Assembly: GCF_024584785.1 (NCBI RefSeq)
Contig: NZ_CP074112.1
Span: forward strand, 1 to 64,000
DNA: 64,000 nucleotides
Source of the DNA: Idiomarina loihiensis
GTDB taxonomy: Bacteria > Pseudomonadota > Gammaproteobacteria > Enterobacterales > Alteromonadaceae
Direction of reading: 5' to 3'
A program made the translations under genes and the position numbers. Position 1 is the first letter of the stretch. Each line of letters opens with the position of its first letter. The notes below the pieces were generated by a model. It was given only the letters and a program-made list of their open reading frames with translations, made no database searches and had not been told where the DNA came from. Positions 38,896-49,517 of the stretch are shown here, piece after piece.

Positions 38896-40031
38896 GGTAA
38901 GAAGAGACCGCCCAAAATAGTTGGGCGGCTAGCACCGGTAACAGCTGGGAGATTTCCCGGCTGTTTTTTTAGGTAGCAACGAGCTAACCAAGCAAAAGCC
39001 ATAGCCTCTACATGTTGAGGGTTTACTCCTAACACAGCTGTCGAGTGCCAATGACACTGAGGTAAAGCGGCGGTTAGGGCACTCATTAGTAACGGGTTGT
39101 AAGCTCCCCCACCACAAACAAATAAGGTTTCTGGTAAGTTCGGCAGCCAGCTGTTTATTGCTTGGGCGACGGAGCGTGCGGTTAACTCAATCAGGGTTGC
39201 TTGCACATCGGCAGGCTTGAATTCAGATAATTGTCGTCCTGTTAACTGCGCCCGCGTAGCTAACCACGTGAGATTAAAATCGTCACGGCCGGTGCTTTTC
39301 GGTGGTTGCTTGGCAAAATAGTCATCAGCCAAACAGTGATCCAGTAAATCCTGCTGAACCTTGCCTTGGGCGGCAAAAGCGCCATGGCGATCAAAGCTAT
39401 CAGGAGCCTCTGGATGGCAACGTCTAAACCAGCCATCAAGTAGTGTATTTGCTGGCCCCGTATCAAAGCCCATGACCCCATTAGCAGGGCCTGGCAGCCA
39501 AGTTACGTTGGCTATACCCCCCAAATTTAATATCGCCCGCGGTTGCTCAGAACTACTGAACAAAGCCTGATGAAATGCTGGTACTAAAGGAGCACCTTGC
39601 CCGCCTAAGGCAATATCTTTACGTCTAAAATCAGCAACCACGGGAATACCAGTTAACGCAGCTAAGGTATTAGCATCACCCAGTTGTAAGGTGTAACTTG
39701 GTTGTGCGGAGGGAGCATGACGCACGGTTTGTCCGTGACTGCCGATAGCGCAAATATCAGTGTGTGCTAGTTGCAGGTCAGCGAGAAATTGGTTTACGGC
39801 GGCTGCGCAGAATTCAGCGAAGGCTCTATCGGCAAGGGCATAGTGATGTAATTCATCGGCTAGTGCCTGCGGTTGACACAATAAGCTTAAACGTTCAACA
39901 AGCTCTTTTGGCAGTGGGCATTGGCGATGATGTAGAAGCTCAATCTGGTGCTCCTCAAAAGCCACCACGACCATGTCTAGGCCATCCATACTGGTACCTG
40001 ACATAAGCCCAAGATAAAGATCTGCGGCCAT
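38892..40031 (-). CDS. anmK: anhydro-N-acetylmuramic acid kinase
   Basis: Phosphorylates and hydrolyses 1,6-anhydro-MurNAc to MurNAc-6-phosphate in cell-wall recycling. It has 379 residues. The N-terminal LGLMSGTSMDGLDMV (8-22), AIGSHGQTVRH, FDTGPANTLLDGW and the C-terminal VCGGGAYNPLLM match the family. It follows mepM with a TAATG stop-start overlap, so the two are coupled; this pair opposite tyrS is conserved in gammaproteobacteria. Confidence 0.96.
   Translation of the reverse strand: MAADLYLGLMSGTSMDGLDMVVVAFEEHQIELLHHRQCPLPKELVERLSLLCQPQALADELHHYALADRAFAEFCAAAVNQFLADLQLAHTDICAIGSHGQTVRHAPSAQPSYTLQLGDANTLAALTGIPVVADFRRKDIALGGQGAPLVPAFHQALFSSSEQPRAILNLGGIANVTWLPGPANGVMGFDTGPANTLLDGWFRRCHPEAPDSFDRHGAFAAQGKVQQDLLDHCLADDYFAKQPPKSTGRDDFNLTWLATRAQLTGRQLSEFKPADVQATLIELTARSVAQAINSWLPNLPETLFVCGGGAYNPLLMSALTAALPQCHWHSTAVLGVNPQHVEAMAFAWLARCYLKKQPGNLPAVTGASRPTILGGLFLP
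38940..38970 (+). terminator. pepQ terminator inside the anmK coding end
   Basis: CAGC-T-GGGA-GATT-TCCC-G-GCTG makes an 8-bp stem with one mismatch pair, followed by seven T residues on the plus strand. It starts 45 nt after the pepQ stop and lies in the 3' coding part of anmK on the other strand. A second hairpin, CCGCCCAA/TTGGGCGG (38908-38928), precedes it. Confidence 0.6.
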
Positions 40032-41398
40032 TAGCGCATCGCCAAATAGAACCGCTTATTATCATTAAGTATGGCCAATCGCTCACCCACCAGATTCTTG
40101 AAGATAGGCAATTCATTCTTAGCCAAGGATTCCGCTTGAGGGAATTTGACTGTACGCGGATTGCGGTGCACACCATCGACCAAAAACTCATAGTGTAAAT
40201 GAGCACCAGTAACACGGCCGGTAGCACCTACACGACCAATCAATTCACCCTGTTTGACGCGCTGCCCGGTTTTCACCAAGCGTTTGCTTAGATGTAGGTA
40301 CTTGGTGACATAGCGTTCACCATGCTGAATAAATACATAGTGACCGTTGAGATTGTTGTAGGCACTGGCAATAACTTTACCATCCCCCGAGGACATCACC
40401 GGAGTACCGGTAGCTGCAGCATAATCAATCCCATTGTGGGCACGAACTTGGCCTGTGACTGGATGCAGTCGGCGTGGATTAAAGTTAGAGCTGATGTAAT
40501 TGAATTTTACCGGCGAGCGTAAAAAGGATTTACGCATGGCGCGCCCTTCGGCGGTGTAATATTGGCCATTATCGTGTAGAAAGGCTTGAAAATGTTGGCC
40601 GCGGTTTACGAACTCGGCCGCCAAGACTCGGCCAAAACCAACAAAATCACCATCAACGTAGTTCTTTTCGAACAAAATACTGAATTCATCGCCGGCGCGG
40701 ATATCTAGCGCAAAATCGATGTCCCAACCAAACATGTCAGCAATACTCATAATCTGGCCATCGGTAAGGCCGGCGTCTATACCTGCGTTCCAGAAGCTGC
40801 TAGAAATGGTCGCGTGGGCAAAGCTGGTTCTAACCTCAACACTTTTGCTCTCGATGCTACTTACATAGCCTTGCTCTTGCTGGGTGACAACTAAGGTATC
40901 GGTTTCGTTTAACTGGTAAGCAATTTGCACCAACTGATCTTGACTATCGCGGGCAAACCGCACGGTATCACCCGGGTGTAAATTAGTCAGGATTTTGGCG
41001 GCTTGTTGATCTTGGGTGACCCGATACAATTGCTGTGGGCTTAGTCCCATACGATCAAAAATACGCGCTAAACTATCACCGCTACGCACTTCATAACCGC
41101 TCCAACGAATATCGTCGTAGCTAGGAGCTACGTTGCTACTCGCTTCATTTAGCTGTAACTGCAATGGATAACGCTGGCCGAGAATCAACTCTGCTTGGCC
41201 TAGTTGGGGCTCACTGACATGCCGCGAAGCCGTGGCCGGCTCTGAGGGTAATAGCATAGCTAGCAGGGTTACACCGCCAGCAACGGATAGCATAACTTGA
41301 TGACGCCTAGGCAGGCGCGCAAGCAGGGCTGTGATTCGCTTTGCAAGTGATGTCATAGAGTCTCGAACTGTTAGCGCAATTTTATTTTTGTCAATCAT
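40031..41398 (-). CDS. mepM: murein DD-endopeptidase MepM-like (peptidase M23)
   Basis: Envelope hydrolase of 455 residues that would cut peptidoglycan crosslinks to make room for growth. One N-terminal membrane helix (about 35-50) is followed by an OapA/LysM-like region (YEVRSGDSLARIFDRMGL). The LytM domain has zinc ligands H321 and D325 in HNGIDYAAATGTPV and H402 in HLHYEF, with H400 catalytic. Length and order match E. coli MepM (YebA). It is upstream of anmK in one operon and divergent from tyrS. Confidence 0.93.
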   Translation of the reverse strand: MIDKNKIALTVRDSMTSLAKRITALLARLPRRHQVMLSVAGGVTLLAMLLPSEPATASRHVSEPQLGQAELILGQRYPLQLQLNEASSNVAPSYDDIRWSGYEVRSGDSLARIFDRMGLSPQQLYRVTQDQQAAKILTNLHPGDTVRFARDSQDQLVQIAYQLNETDTLVVTQQEQGYVSSIESKSVEVRTSFAHATISSSFWNAGIDAGLTDGQIMSIADMFGWDIDFALDIRAGDEFSILFEKNYVDGDFVGFGRVLAAEFVNRGQHFQAFLHDNGQYYTAEGRAMRKSFLRSPVKFNYISSNFNPRRLHPVTGQVRAHNGIDYAAATGTPVMSSGDGKVIASAYNNLNGHYVFIQHGERYVTKYLHLSKRLVKTGQRVKQGELIGRVGATGRVTGAHLHYEFLVDGVHRNPRTVKFPQAESLAKNELPIFKNLVGERLAILNDNKRFYLAMR

Positions 41399-41456
41399 TA
41401 TCGGCAGAATAATACGAAGAGCGACGTTTTTCCAGCTACTTTACGGTTAATTGCGC

Positions 41457-41485
41457 TTAAAACACTGCATTAAATAGCATACAAT
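41457..41485 (+). promoter_or_regulatory. candidate sigma70 promoter of tyrS
   Basis: TTAAAA (41457-41462), a 17-nt spacer and TACAAT (41480-41485) lie 41 nt before the tyrS start in the divergent gap with mepM. A CAGGAGAA ribosome site follows at 41513. Confidence 0.55.
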
Positions 41486-41526
41486 GCGGTGATTATCGGT
41501 CGAATCATCCTGTCAGGAGAAAGTTA

Positions 41527-42732
41527 ATGAAGGCAGTATCTGCTGCAGAAGCCTTTGCTGAAATTGCACGAGGCACCGAAGAAATTCTTTTAGCTGAAGA
41601 ACTTAAAGAAAAATTAGCCAGTGGTAAACCCTTAGTGGTTAAAGCTGGATTTGACCCAACCGCACCGGATTTACACTTAGGTCACACGGTACTCATTAAT
41701 AAAATGCGGTTATTGCAAGATTTAGGTCATCAAATTATTTTCTTGATTGGTGACTTTACCGGCATGATTGGTGACCCTACCGGTAAAAACGTCACACGTA
41801 AGCCACTATCGCGCGAAGATGTGCTGGCGAACGCAGAAACCTATAAAGAACAAGTATTCAAGATCCTCGACCCAGCTAAAACCATCATTCGCTTTAATTC
41901 TGAGTGGATGAATGATTTAGGCGCAGCGGGCATGATTCGATTAGCTGCCCAACAAACGGTGGCACGGATGCTAGAGCGTGATGATTTTAAAAAGCGTTAT
42001 GCCGGCGGACAGCCGATTGCTATTCATGAATTTTTATATCCGTTAGTACAAGGCTGGGATTCCGTTGCCCTGAAAGCCGATATTGAATTAGGTGGTACCG
42101 ACCAGCGCTTTAATCTACTGATGGGGCGTGAGCTACAAAAAGCAGAAGGTATGGCGCCGCAAACAGTGATCATGATGCCATTATTAGAAGGCTTAGACGG
42201 CGTTCAAAAGATGTCGAAGTCACTCGGTAACTATATTGGTATTACTGAGCCTGCCAACGATATGTTCGGCAAAATGATGTCAATTTCTGATGAGTTAATG
42301 TGGCGTTACTATCAGCTATTAAGTTTCCGTCCTTTGGAAGAGATTGCGGGCTTTAAGCAGGCGATTGCTGATGGTGCTAACCCACGTGATTATAAAGTCT
42401 TGTTAGCTAAAGAAATCATCACTCGATTTCATGATGCTGCTGCGGCAGATGCAGCCGAGCAAGACTTTGTGCAGCGGTTCAGTAAAAATGCGATTCCTGA
42501 TGACCTGCCTGAGCTAGAGTTAGTGGCTGCTGAAGGCAGTATCGCCATTGCTAATTTACTCCGTGAAGCTGACCTAGTAGCCTCCACCTCTGAAGCGATG
42601 CGGATGATCAAACAGGGTGGGGTGAAGATAGACGGCGCGAAAGTGGAAGATACCAAATTCGTTGTGACCGCTGGTAGCACCGCAGTTTATCAAGTAGGCA
42701 AACGCAAGTTCGCGCGTATTAGCGTGAAGTAA
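41527..42732 (+). CDS. tyrS: tyrosyl-tRNA synthetase
   Basis: Charges tRNA-Tyr with tyrosine. It has 401 residues. The class I motifs are PDLHLGHT (HLGH at 50-53) and KMSKS at 228-232. A C-terminal S4-type RNA-binding domain (about 335-400) is present. The spacing and length fit the shorter TyrRS form found in Pseudomonas and Alteromonadales. AGGAG stands just before the ATG. Confidence 0.97.
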   Translation: MKAVSAAEAFAEIARGTEEILLAEELKEKLASGKPLVVKAGFDPTAPDLHLGHTVLINKMRLLQDLGHQIIFLIGDFTGMIGDPTGKNVTRKPLSREDVLANAETYKEQVFKILDPAKTIIRFNSEWMNDLGAAGMIRLAAQQTVARMLERDDFKKRYAGGQPIAIHEFLYPLVQGWDSVALKADIELGGTDQRFNLLMGRELQKAEGMAPQTVIMMPLLEGLDGVQKMSKSLGNYIGITEPANDMFGKMMSISDELMWRYYQLLSFRPLEEIAGFKQAIADGANPRDYKVLLAKEIITRFHDAAAADAAEQDFVQRFSKNAIPDDLPELELVAAEGSIAIANLLREADLVASTSEAMRMIKQGGVKIDGAKVEDTKFVVTAGSTAVYQVGKRKFARISVK

Positions 42733-42739
42733 TGGGTGT

Positions 42740-42778
42740 GCCAGGTCGTGCCGTAAGGTTCGGCCTGGCGTGTGTTTT
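42740..42778 (+). terminator. candidate intrinsic terminator of tyrS
   Basis: GCCAGG (42740-42745) pairs with CCTGGC (42764-42769), with further weaker pairs inside around GTAA, and the stem is followed by GTGTGTTTT. It starts 8 nt after the tyrS stop, in the gap before convergent apaH. Confidence 0.5.
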
Positions 42779-42799
42779 GTGCAAGCCTCGCTGTGGCTG

Positions 42800-43648
42800 T
42801 TAGCAGTCACTTTGACAAGGCAAGCTAACGATCTCCCCCGTCGGCCAGCGCAGCAGCGTAAGCTGATTGCCCCAGACACAACCCGTATCTAAACCAATCA
42901 CATCATCGCGCTGGGTCTGCCCCATGAGCGCCGCCCAATGGCCAAACACCAAGCAGTTATCGGTGACCTCGGTCAGCTCGTACCAAGGGACTAAATCGCT
43001 AGGATGTCGCTGTTGCTGTGGTGCGGTCTTACAAGTCAGCTCAAGTTCACCGTAATCATAGCTGGGGGTCACACGACAATACCGCATCCGAGTAAGCGCA
43101 TTGATGATAAAACGATGTCGGTCCGCACCGCTTAGATCCGGATGCCAGCGATTTGGCTCATTCCCATACATACTCGCCAACCACTCGCCAAGTTGTTGCT
43201 GTTGCCAGGCTTGTTGTAACGCGGAGCTAGTTTCATCAGCATAATCCTGTGCTTCAGCCAAGGACCACCACGGATAGATACCGGCGTGACTCATCACTAA
43301 ACCATCGTTACTGGTGAGCATTAAGGGCTGTTGCACTAGCCAAGCGAGCCAGTGCTGTTGTTCAAGCTGGGGAAGCGCCACGATGGCGTCGAGTTTATCG
43401 CTAGGATGAGCTGCGCGTACCCCCGCTAAAATCGCCATCAGGTTCAGATCGTGATTACCTAAGACGACCTTGGCACTGCTACCTAAATCGTGAAGAAATT
43501 GCAGACAAGCGAGAGAATCTGGGCCACGCCCAACCAAATCACCAACACACCAAAGCTGGTCGAAGCTAGGATCAAAGCCTACTTGCTGTAACAACAACTT
43601 CAGCTCGGTTGCACAGCCTTGGATGTCACCAACAATGTAGCGGCTCAT
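42800..43648 (-). CDS. apaH: diadenosine tetraphosphatase (symmetrical)
   Basis: Splits Ap4A into two ADP, and in enterobacteria removes Np4 caps from RNA. It has 282 residues. The phosphoesterase metal motifs are YIVGDIQGC (4-12), GDLVGRGPDS, and VVLGNHDLNLM near 60, with HAGIYPWWS further on. Last gene of the conserved lptD-surA-pdxA-rsmA-apaG-apaH operon, 11 nt after apaG. Confidence 0.96.
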   Translation of the reverse strand: MSRYIVGDIQGCATELKLLLQQVGFDPSFDQLWCVGDLVGRGPDSLACLQFLHDLGSSAKVVLGNHDLNLMAILAGVRAAHPSDKLDAIVALPQLEQQHWLAWLVQQPLMLTSNDGLVMSHAGIYPWWSLAEAQDYADETSSALQQAWQQQQLGEWLASMYGNEPNRWHPDLSGADRHRFIINALTRMRYCRVTPSYDYGELELTCKTAPQQQRHPSDLVPWYELTEVTDNCLVFGHWAALMGQTQRDDVIGLDTGCVWGNQLTLLRWPTGEIVSLPCQSDC

Positions 43649-43659
43649 CGGCGACTTAC

Positions 43660-44028
43660 TTAATGGATGATATTGGGGATGGCAAGGCGAAACGAAGGGA
43701 TCTGTACGTCGAATAACTCACCCTTGCTACCTTTCATGGTGTAAAAGCCTTCCATGGTACCAATCGGAGTCGCCAGCACAGTACCACTGGTGTAACTAAA
43801 GCTTTCACCTGGCGCCAATTGTGGTTGTTGCCCTACCACGCCATCACCAGCTACTCGAGTGATTTTATGTTCGGCATCGGTAATCTTCCAGGAGCGTTTT
43901 AGTAGTTGCACCGTCTCGGTCGATTGATTCTCTATAGTAATGGTGTAAGCAAACATATATTGCTCATCGGCAGCTACCGATTGTGCTGCTAAATATTGCG
44001 TGGTTACAGAAATAAGAATCTTACTCAT
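43660..44028 (-). CDS. apaG: ApaG (Co2+/Mg2+ efflux-associated protein)
   Basis: A 122-residue ApaG-domain protein with an immunoglobulin-like beta fold. [19 protein letters not shown], the RSWKITDA strand and GEGVVGQQP-type loop (here [14 protein letters not shown]) are family marks, as is GTMEGFYTM. The function is unclear: Salmonella corD mutants link it to cobalt and magnesium resistance. It overlaps the rsmA end by 8 nt. Confidence 0.95.
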   Translation of the reverse strand: MSKILISVTTQYLAAQSVAADEQYMFAYTITIENQSTETVQLLKRSWKITDAEHKITRVAGDGVVGQQPQLAPGESFSYTSGTVLATPIGTMEGFYTMKGSKGELFDVQIPSFRLAIPNIIH

Positions 44029-44830
44029 GGGCTTGTTGTTGCTCCGTATACCAGTTAGCTAAGCGACAGTAATCTGCCACGCTGAGTGTTTCTGGGCGAG
44101 CATTAGGGTCGATGCCAAGTTGCTCTAATTGCTCGTCAGTGCAAAGCTGCTTGAGATTATTGCGGATGGTTTTGCGGCGCATGTTAAATGCCATCAAGCA
44201 GACTTTTTGTAGGTCGCTACGGCTGTGGACCGGGTAAGGCGACTCAGTGTAAGGAGTAAGACGCACCACGGCAGACTCTACCTTAGGAGGCGGAATAAAG
44301 GCTCTTGGCGGCACCATCAGCACCGGCTCTACGGCACAGGCTTGCTGAATAGCAACGCTAATACGTCCGTAGGCTTTACTATTGGGCTCTGCCGCTAGCC
44401 GCTCTACCACTTCTTTTTGTAGCATAAAATGCATATCGCCAATCACTTCTAGATGCTCTAGCAAATGAAAAATAATCGGCGTAGAAATGTTGTAGGGTAA
44501 GTTACCAAAGACGCGTAGCGGTTGGCCTTGATAGAACTGACGGAAATCGGTTTTTAATGCATCACCACGAAATACGTTAAGCTTACTGGCCAAAAACGGA
44601 TGTTGTTCAAGCCGATCGGCAAGGTCACGGTCGAGCTCCACCACGGTCAAGTGTTGACTGCGCTCCACTACCGGTTCAGTGAGAGCTGCAAGGCCCGGAC
44701 CGATTTCAATCAGGGCTTGGCCTGGCTGTGGATTAATGGCATCTACAATGTCATTAATCACAAACTCATCGTGTAAAAAGTTTTGTCCAAAACGCTTACG
44801 AGCGCGGTGTCCTAAATGTGTCTTTGTCAT
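44021..44830 (-). CDS. rsmA: 16S rRNA dimethyladenosine transferase
   Basis: Dimethylates two adjacent adenines (A1518 and A1519 in E. coli) near the 3' end of 16S rRNA during ribosome assembly. It has 269 residues. [15 protein letters not shown] starts the domain, [14 protein letters not shown] binds SAM, and NLPYNIST is the catalytic motif IV. The start overlaps the pdxA stop as ATGA. Confidence 0.97.
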   Translation of the reverse strand: MTKTHLGHRARKRFGQNFLHDEFVINDIVDAINPQPGQALIEIGPGLAALTEPVVERSQHLTVVELDRDLADRLEQHPFLASKLNVFRGDALKTDFRQFYQGQPLRVFGNLPYNISTPIIFHLLEHLEVIGDMHFMLQKEVVERLAAEPNSKAYGRISVAIQQACAVEPVLMVPPRAFIPPPKVESAVVRLTPYTESPYPVHSRSDLQKVCLMAFNMRRKTIRNNLKQLCTDEQLEQLGIDPNARPETLSVADYCRLANWYTEQQQAHE

Positions 44831-45807
44831 CGATTTACCATGTCAATAGCGGTCGTTAAAGCGAGTTTGGCGCTACTGATATCTACGTTTGCTGTTGCCG
44901 CTCGATCTAAGGCCGTGCCATGATCAACCGACGTTCGAATAAAGGGTAAGCCTAACGTAATGTTTATGGCGTTACCAAAGCCTTGGTATTTTAGCACGGG
45001 CAAACCTTGATCGTGGTACATCGCTAATACGGTATCGGCATGCGCTAAGTAACTGGGCTGAAATACGGTGTCGGCAGGGTAGGGGCCACTCGCGGCAATA
45101 CCTTGCTGCTGTGCTGCGGCAATCGCAGGAATAATGTGGTCTAATTCTTCACGCCCTAGATGGCCTTGTTCACCGGCATGTGGATTAAGCCCACAGACTA
45201 AAATGCGTGGTTGCGCTAAGCCCCATTTTTGCTTCATGTCGGCATCAATGATTTCGATAACGCGCAATACTTTGTCATAAGTGATTGCCTCAGCAACCTC
45301 TTTTAAAGGTAAGTGCGTGGTTACTAAGCTAACCCGTAAGCCTTCAGTTGCTAGCATCATGACTACTTGCGGCGTCTGGCTTAGTTCTGCAAAAAACTCC
45401 GTGTGGCCACTAAAGGCTATACCAGCGTCATTAATTACGCCTTTGTGGACGGGGCCGGTTACAACAGCCGCAAACTCGCCGGTCATACAGCCCTGTCCAG
45501 CGCGAGCTAGGGTAGCCAACACATAGTCGGCATTAGCATTATTAAGCTGCTGTGGGATCACCTTAGCAGCGCAGGCAAGATGACAGACGGTTAGTGTTCC
45601 TGCGGCTTGTGGCTGGGGAGCTTGGTGAGGGTCGTAAGGAATAATCTGTAGCGGTAGTCCCAATGCCGCAGCCCGTTGTTGCAGCATGTTGCTATCAGCA
45701 ATGGCTATCCAAGCCACGGGCCATTCGTATTGCGCTAACCGCACGGCTAAATCAGGGCCAATCCCGGCCGGTTCGCCTGGAGTAAACGCAATACGAGGCA
45801 CAGACAT
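44827..45807 (-). CDS. pdxA: 4-hydroxythreonine-4-phosphate dehydrogenase
   Basis: NAD-dependent oxidation step in DXP-dependent vitamin B6 synthesis. It has 326 residues. [13 protein letters not shown] near the N-terminus, [26 protein letters not shown] and [18 protein letters not shown] carry the metal-binding histidines. ATG 45807 was chosen: it follows AAGG by eight bases and lies 4 nt after the surA stop. A TTG at 45828 would overlap surA. Confidence 0.96.
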   Translation of the reverse strand: MSVPRIAFTPGEPAGIGPDLAVRLAQYEWPVAWIAIADSNMLQQRAAALGLPLQIIPYDPHQAPQPQAAGTLTVCHLACAAKVIPQQLNNANADYVLATLARAGQGCMTGEFAAVVTGPVHKGVINDAGIAFSGHTEFFAELSQTPQVVMMLATEGLRVSLVTTHLPLKEVAEAITYDKVLRVIEIIDADMKQKWGLAQPRILVCGLNPHAGEQGHLGREELDHIIPAIAAAQQQGIAASGPYPADTVFQPSYLAHADTVLAMYHDQGLPVLKYQGFGNAINITLGLPFIRTSVDHGTALDRAATANVDISSAKLALTTAIDMVNR

Positions 45808-45811
45808 AGCT

Positions 45812-47104
45812 CTAACCTTCTTGGTCAACTACTTCAATATAGGCTTGATCACGAATTTCTTGTTGCCAGTTTTCTAATTCTTCTTGGTACTTACGGCTAA
45901 AGAGTAACTGATAGGCGCGGTTTTCTTGGCTGCGCTTAGTAGCATCCTGTACGCGTCTATCTACTACTTCCATAATGTGCCAACCAAACTGAGTTTTAAA
46001 TGGAGCACTTAGTTCGCCAACCGGCAGGGTGCGCGCTCGGTAAGCAAACTCTTCGGCATAAATACTTGGCTCACTCCAGTCTAGCTCGCCACCGTTAGCG
46101 GCAGAACCTGGATCGGCAGAATGCTCACGAGCAAGGTCGGCAAATTCAGCCTCGCCAGCCAGAATTTGCTCACGAAACTCAGCGAGCATTTCTTCAGTAC
46201 GTCGCTCAGATAAGATAATCGATGGCTGAACTAGAATATGACGAACTTTCACTTCTTCAATTTCAACAGCTTCAACACCGCGCACATCGGTTACTTTGAG
46301 GATATGAAAGCCAACACCACTACGCAACGGGCCCACCAATTCGCCTTTCTTTTTACCACGTACAACTTCAGCAAATAGGGTCGGCATAGCGTTGATGTTC
46401 ATCCAGCCCAAGTCTCCGCCTTCTAATGCCCGTGAACCTGATGACGAGGTGATAGCTGCTTGGGCAAAATCCGCACCATCATTGAGTAACTTCAGGAGTT
46501 GCTCGGCGCGGTCGCGAGTTTCTTGAACTTCGTCAGCATTAGCACCATCGCGAATACCTACTAAGATGTGGCCTAAACGGTATTCCACTTCTTCTTCGCT
46601 GGCTTCAGTTAATAAATTAACCAAACCACTGATTTCTTGTGGTGAGATGTACACGCGACGTTGAACCGCAGCACGCTGTACTTCACCGGTGATGATTTCT
46701 TTACGAACACTTTCACGGTAATCATCCCAAGGAGTGCCCGATGCGGTGATCCGGCCACGCATCTCATCAACACTCATGCCTTCGTCACGGGCAATATTTT
46801 GGATAGTCTGTTGTAATTGCGTATCAGAAATAGTGATACCCATCCGGCTCGCCATTTGTAATTGCAACTGCTGCATCACCAGACGGTCGGTGGCTTGAAC
46901 TCGCAAGACGCTGTCTTCTGGTAACTGCGCATCTCTGTTTGCAGCGTTATTTTTAACTTCGCGAAGGAGTTGTTGCACTTCGCTTTCTAATACGACGCCT
47001 TCGTTGACGATCACAGCAACACGGTCAAGTACCTGTTGTGCTACAGCCATGGATGTAACAGCTGTGAATGCTACTGCGACGACTAATTTAACCAGTTTAC
47101 TCAT
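45812..47104 (-). CDS. surA: periplasmic chaperone and prolyl isomerase SurA
   Basis: Escorts outer-membrane proteins such as LptD to the BAM machinery. It has 430 residues. The signal peptide covers 1-22 (ending VAQ or AVA). The N-terminal chaperone domain has [18 protein letters not shown]. Two parvulin domains follow, at about 172-275 ([10 protein letters not shown]) and 285-385 (VRHILVQPS). It starts 13 nt after the lptD stop. Confidence 0.96.
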   Translation of the reverse strand: MSKLVKLVVAVAFTAVTSMAVAQQVLDRVAVIVNEGVVLESEVQQLLREVKNNAANRDAQLPEDSVLRVQATDRLVMQQLQLQMASRMGITISDTQLQQTIQNIARDEGMSVDEMRGRITASGTPWDDYRESVRKEIITGEVQRAAVQRRVYISPQEISGLVNLLTEASEEEVEYRLGHILVGIRDGANADEVQETRDRAEQLLKLLNDGADFAQAAITSSSGSRALEGGDLGWMNINAMPTLFAEVVRGKKKGELVGPLRSGVGFHILKVTDVRGVEAVEIEEVKVRHILVQPSIILSERRTEEMLAEFREQILAGEAEFADLAREHSADPGSAANGGELDWSEPSIYAEEFAYRARTLPVGELSAPFKTQFGWHIMEVVDRRVQDATKRSQENRAYQLLFSRKYQEELENWQQEIRDQAYIEVVDQEG

Positions 47105-47117
47105 GAATACTTACTAC

Positions 47118-49397
47118 CTAGTTGCTTAAGTGGAATGGTTGACGATAACCAAACAAGCTCTGCTCGAGCAGATCTAGCAGACTTTGATTATCACTACCCA
47201 GCCCTTTTATTATGAATTGGAAACTCACGCCGGTATCAAATTCCGGTTCGCCAATTACCGGTTGCCCATTAAAAAATTCAAAACTGCGGTCGATGCGGCG
47301 ATAGGCGCTAACACGCATGGCCCAACAGCAATCACTGTACTGTAACGCAATCAGCGCGTCGTTGGTACGGTTGTGATGCAAGTCGTAGTACCAATTTGAG
47401 GCTAACTGCCAACGCGGGCTCAGTTCAACCACACCTAACATACCAAATTGCTCGATGTTATCGTCAAGAATACTGGTGACGGTGCGATGACTTACTTGCA
47501 TCAAGTTTTTCGAGTCTTTACGGTATTCTACCGAGGTCTGACTCTTACGAGTGCTATTCAGTTCCATGTCGTATTGAATTGCACTATCAACATACCAGCG
47601 ATTGTTTAATCTAAAGCGAGTTTCTATGGCTAAATCTGAACGATCGGCGGCGATGGCGCCTTGTTGTTCGAGCAATTGGGTTTCGCTGTCCGAAAAATAG
47701 TAAATTTGCGCCAGGCTCAAGCGAGCAAGCTCACGCGCTTGGCTATCGAATAGGCTGGTAGAAGCACCCACGGCGACTTGGTTCGCATCGGCGATCCGGT
47801 CTAGTCCGGAAAAGCGCCGGGCTCTAAATAAGCCTTGGTAGTCGTCTTGCATCAGCGTCGAATCATAAATACCGATCCCCGCTTGGTCTCGATAAGGGGT
47901 GTATAAGTATTGAATCTGCGGTTGCAAGGTTTGTTGATAACTGGCGCCGTTAATTTCTAGTTGGCGTTCAAAATTCAAACGTCCGCGCCAGCGGAAATTC
48001 ATCATGCCACGGCTTGGGTTTTCTAGCAGGCCTCGATCGAGATCTTCATTCTGGTCATAATAAGTGTAAGCATAGCCAAGCTCTGCCAGCCAATCAAAAC
48101 CCGGTTGCTCAAGTGAAAAACGAACTTGCGGCTCTAAATGCAGCCGAGTGGCGTAATCTGAACTGAGTTCCTGATTGCGAAAGTGGCTAAGCTCAGAGAA
48201 GACGTCAAAATCAAGACCAAAGGGGCCCGTGTAGGTGTAGTAACTGCTTATTTGCGGCAGAGTTCGATAGGGTGAACGAAAGTTACCTAGTAGCTCAAAG
48301 TCTTCGCTGCGTAGCGTTACCTGCCATTGCTCCGATAAATAATCCACTTGCACGTGCCGATATAATTGTGCATCGGCGCGGCCAGCAAAATCACTACCGA
48401 AGTCGTTGAGGTAATCATCGTCGCTGATAAAGGTACCATTGGCATAGGCACGCCAATTTTCACCCCAAGTATGTTCTTGTTCTACGCGCCATAAGAAACG
48501 CGAATTATCACCAGTACGACTGCTATCATTCTCCAGCAAAGCTAGATTATATTGGCCGCGACTGCTTGCTGTAAGAAAGCGAAATTCGCCCTGCATTTGC
48601 AAGCCGCGTTCGGCCATGTAGCGCGGCGTGATGGTTGCATCCATATGCGGAGCAATATTGATGTAATAAGGTACTTCTAATTCAAAGCCATTTTTTTGCG
48701 ATGAACGCACGGTTGGAAATAGAAAACCAGATTTACGTTCATCGGTAATCGGAAAGCTCATGTAAGGTATGTACACAACAGGTACGCCAAATAATTCAAA
48801 TTTGGCATGCCAAGCTTCCCCAAAAGCTTCGTCTTCATTTAAAGAAATGGTCCGAGCGCTTAACTGCCAGGCCGGGTCCGTGGTTGGACAGGTGGTGAAA
48901 GTAGAGCCTTCTAATCGTACCGATTGTGGCGATAAGGATAAAATATCGGCTTTGCCACGCGCCCCAGACGCTACTAATTGATATTGAGCGCCGCTAATAT
49001 AAGCTTGGTTTTCAGCTGAGTTTAGGCGAAAATTTTCTGATTCTACTTGCACGTAACCATTGGTGTAGCGCGTGCGGCCACTGGCGTTAATAGCACCACT
49101 TTGCTGATTAATTTGCGCTTGTTCGGTACGCAGTTGTTGGTTATCCAACTGTACTTCAACATCACCAAAGAATGAGGCAACCTCGGTGCGATAATCTAGA
49201 TCAGAACGCTCTGAGCGTACGCCGATAGCGCCTTTGGGCAAGTTTGCAATCGGCTCTATGGGGGGTTGAAATAACTCGGTCGGCAACGGACAGACACCCA
49301 TCGGCAAGGGTTGCTTGGGTTGCGCCGATTGCGCCCATACTGGCGCAATGCTGCATAGGCCTATCGCCCAAACCCATGTCTGTAACAATTTACTCAT
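47118..49397 (-). CDS. lptD: LPS-assembly protein LptD
   Basis: Outer-membrane barrel that inserts lipopolysaccharide into the outer leaflet together with LptE. It has 759 residues. After a signal peptide (1-22), the OstA-like domain has RSERSDLDYRTEVASFFGDV, then the large barrel. Cysteines matching the essential disulfide set are visible: C36 (GVCPLP), one in FTTCPTTDPAW and the CC pair in YSDCCWAMRV. The N-terminal domain is close to the E. coli layout. First gene of the six-gene operon, divergent from amgK. Confidence 0.96.
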   Translation of the reverse strand: MSKLLQTWVWAIGLCSIAPVWAQSAQPKQPLPMGVCPLPTELFQPPIEPIANLPKGAIGVRSERSDLDYRTEVASFFGDVEVQLDNQQLRTEQAQINQQSGAINASGRTRYTNGYVQVESENFRLNSAENQAYISGAQYQLVASGARGKADILSLSPQSVRLEGSTFTTCPTTDPAWQLSARTISLNEDEAFGEAWHAKFELFGVPVVYIPYMSFPITDERKSGFLFPTVRSSQKNGFELEVPYYINIAPHMDATITPRYMAERGLQMQGEFRFLTASSRGQYNLALLENDSSRTGDNSRFLWRVEQEHTWGENWRAYANGTFISDDDYLNDFGSDFAGRADAQLYRHVQVDYLSEQWQVTLRSEDFELLGNFRSPYRTLPQISSYYTYTGPFGLDFDVFSELSHFRNQELSSDYATRLHLEPQVRFSLEQPGFDWLAELGYAYTYYDQNEDLDRGLLENPSRGMMNFRWRGRLNFERQLEINGASYQQTLQPQIQYLYTPYRDQAGIGIYDSTLMQDDYQGLFRARRFSGLDRIADANQVAVGASTSLFDSQARELARLSLAQIYYFSDSETQLLEQQGAIAADRSDLAIETRFRLNNRWYVDSAIQYDMELNSTRKSQTSVEYRKDSKNLMQVSHRTVTSILDDNIEQFGMLGVVELSPRWQLASNWYYDLHHNRTNDALIALQYSDCCWAMRVSAYRRIDRSFEFFNGQPVIGEPEFDTGVSFQFIIKGLGSDNQSLLDLLEQSLFGYRQPFHLSN

Positions 49398-49517
49398 GTA
49401 ACTTTGATTCCGAGTTATCCTTCACAATGTGCAGGGTATGATAAAGCAATTTTTATTCGGCCGCCATTTGCTACACTTGATATTCTGTAAAAACCAATCA
49501 GTTGCCATGAGGTTCAT

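Noticed and set aside
49398-49517. Sigma-E promoter before lptD, as known in E. coli
   Set aside because: TGAACCT on the minus strand resembles a -35, but no matching -10 follows at the right distance.
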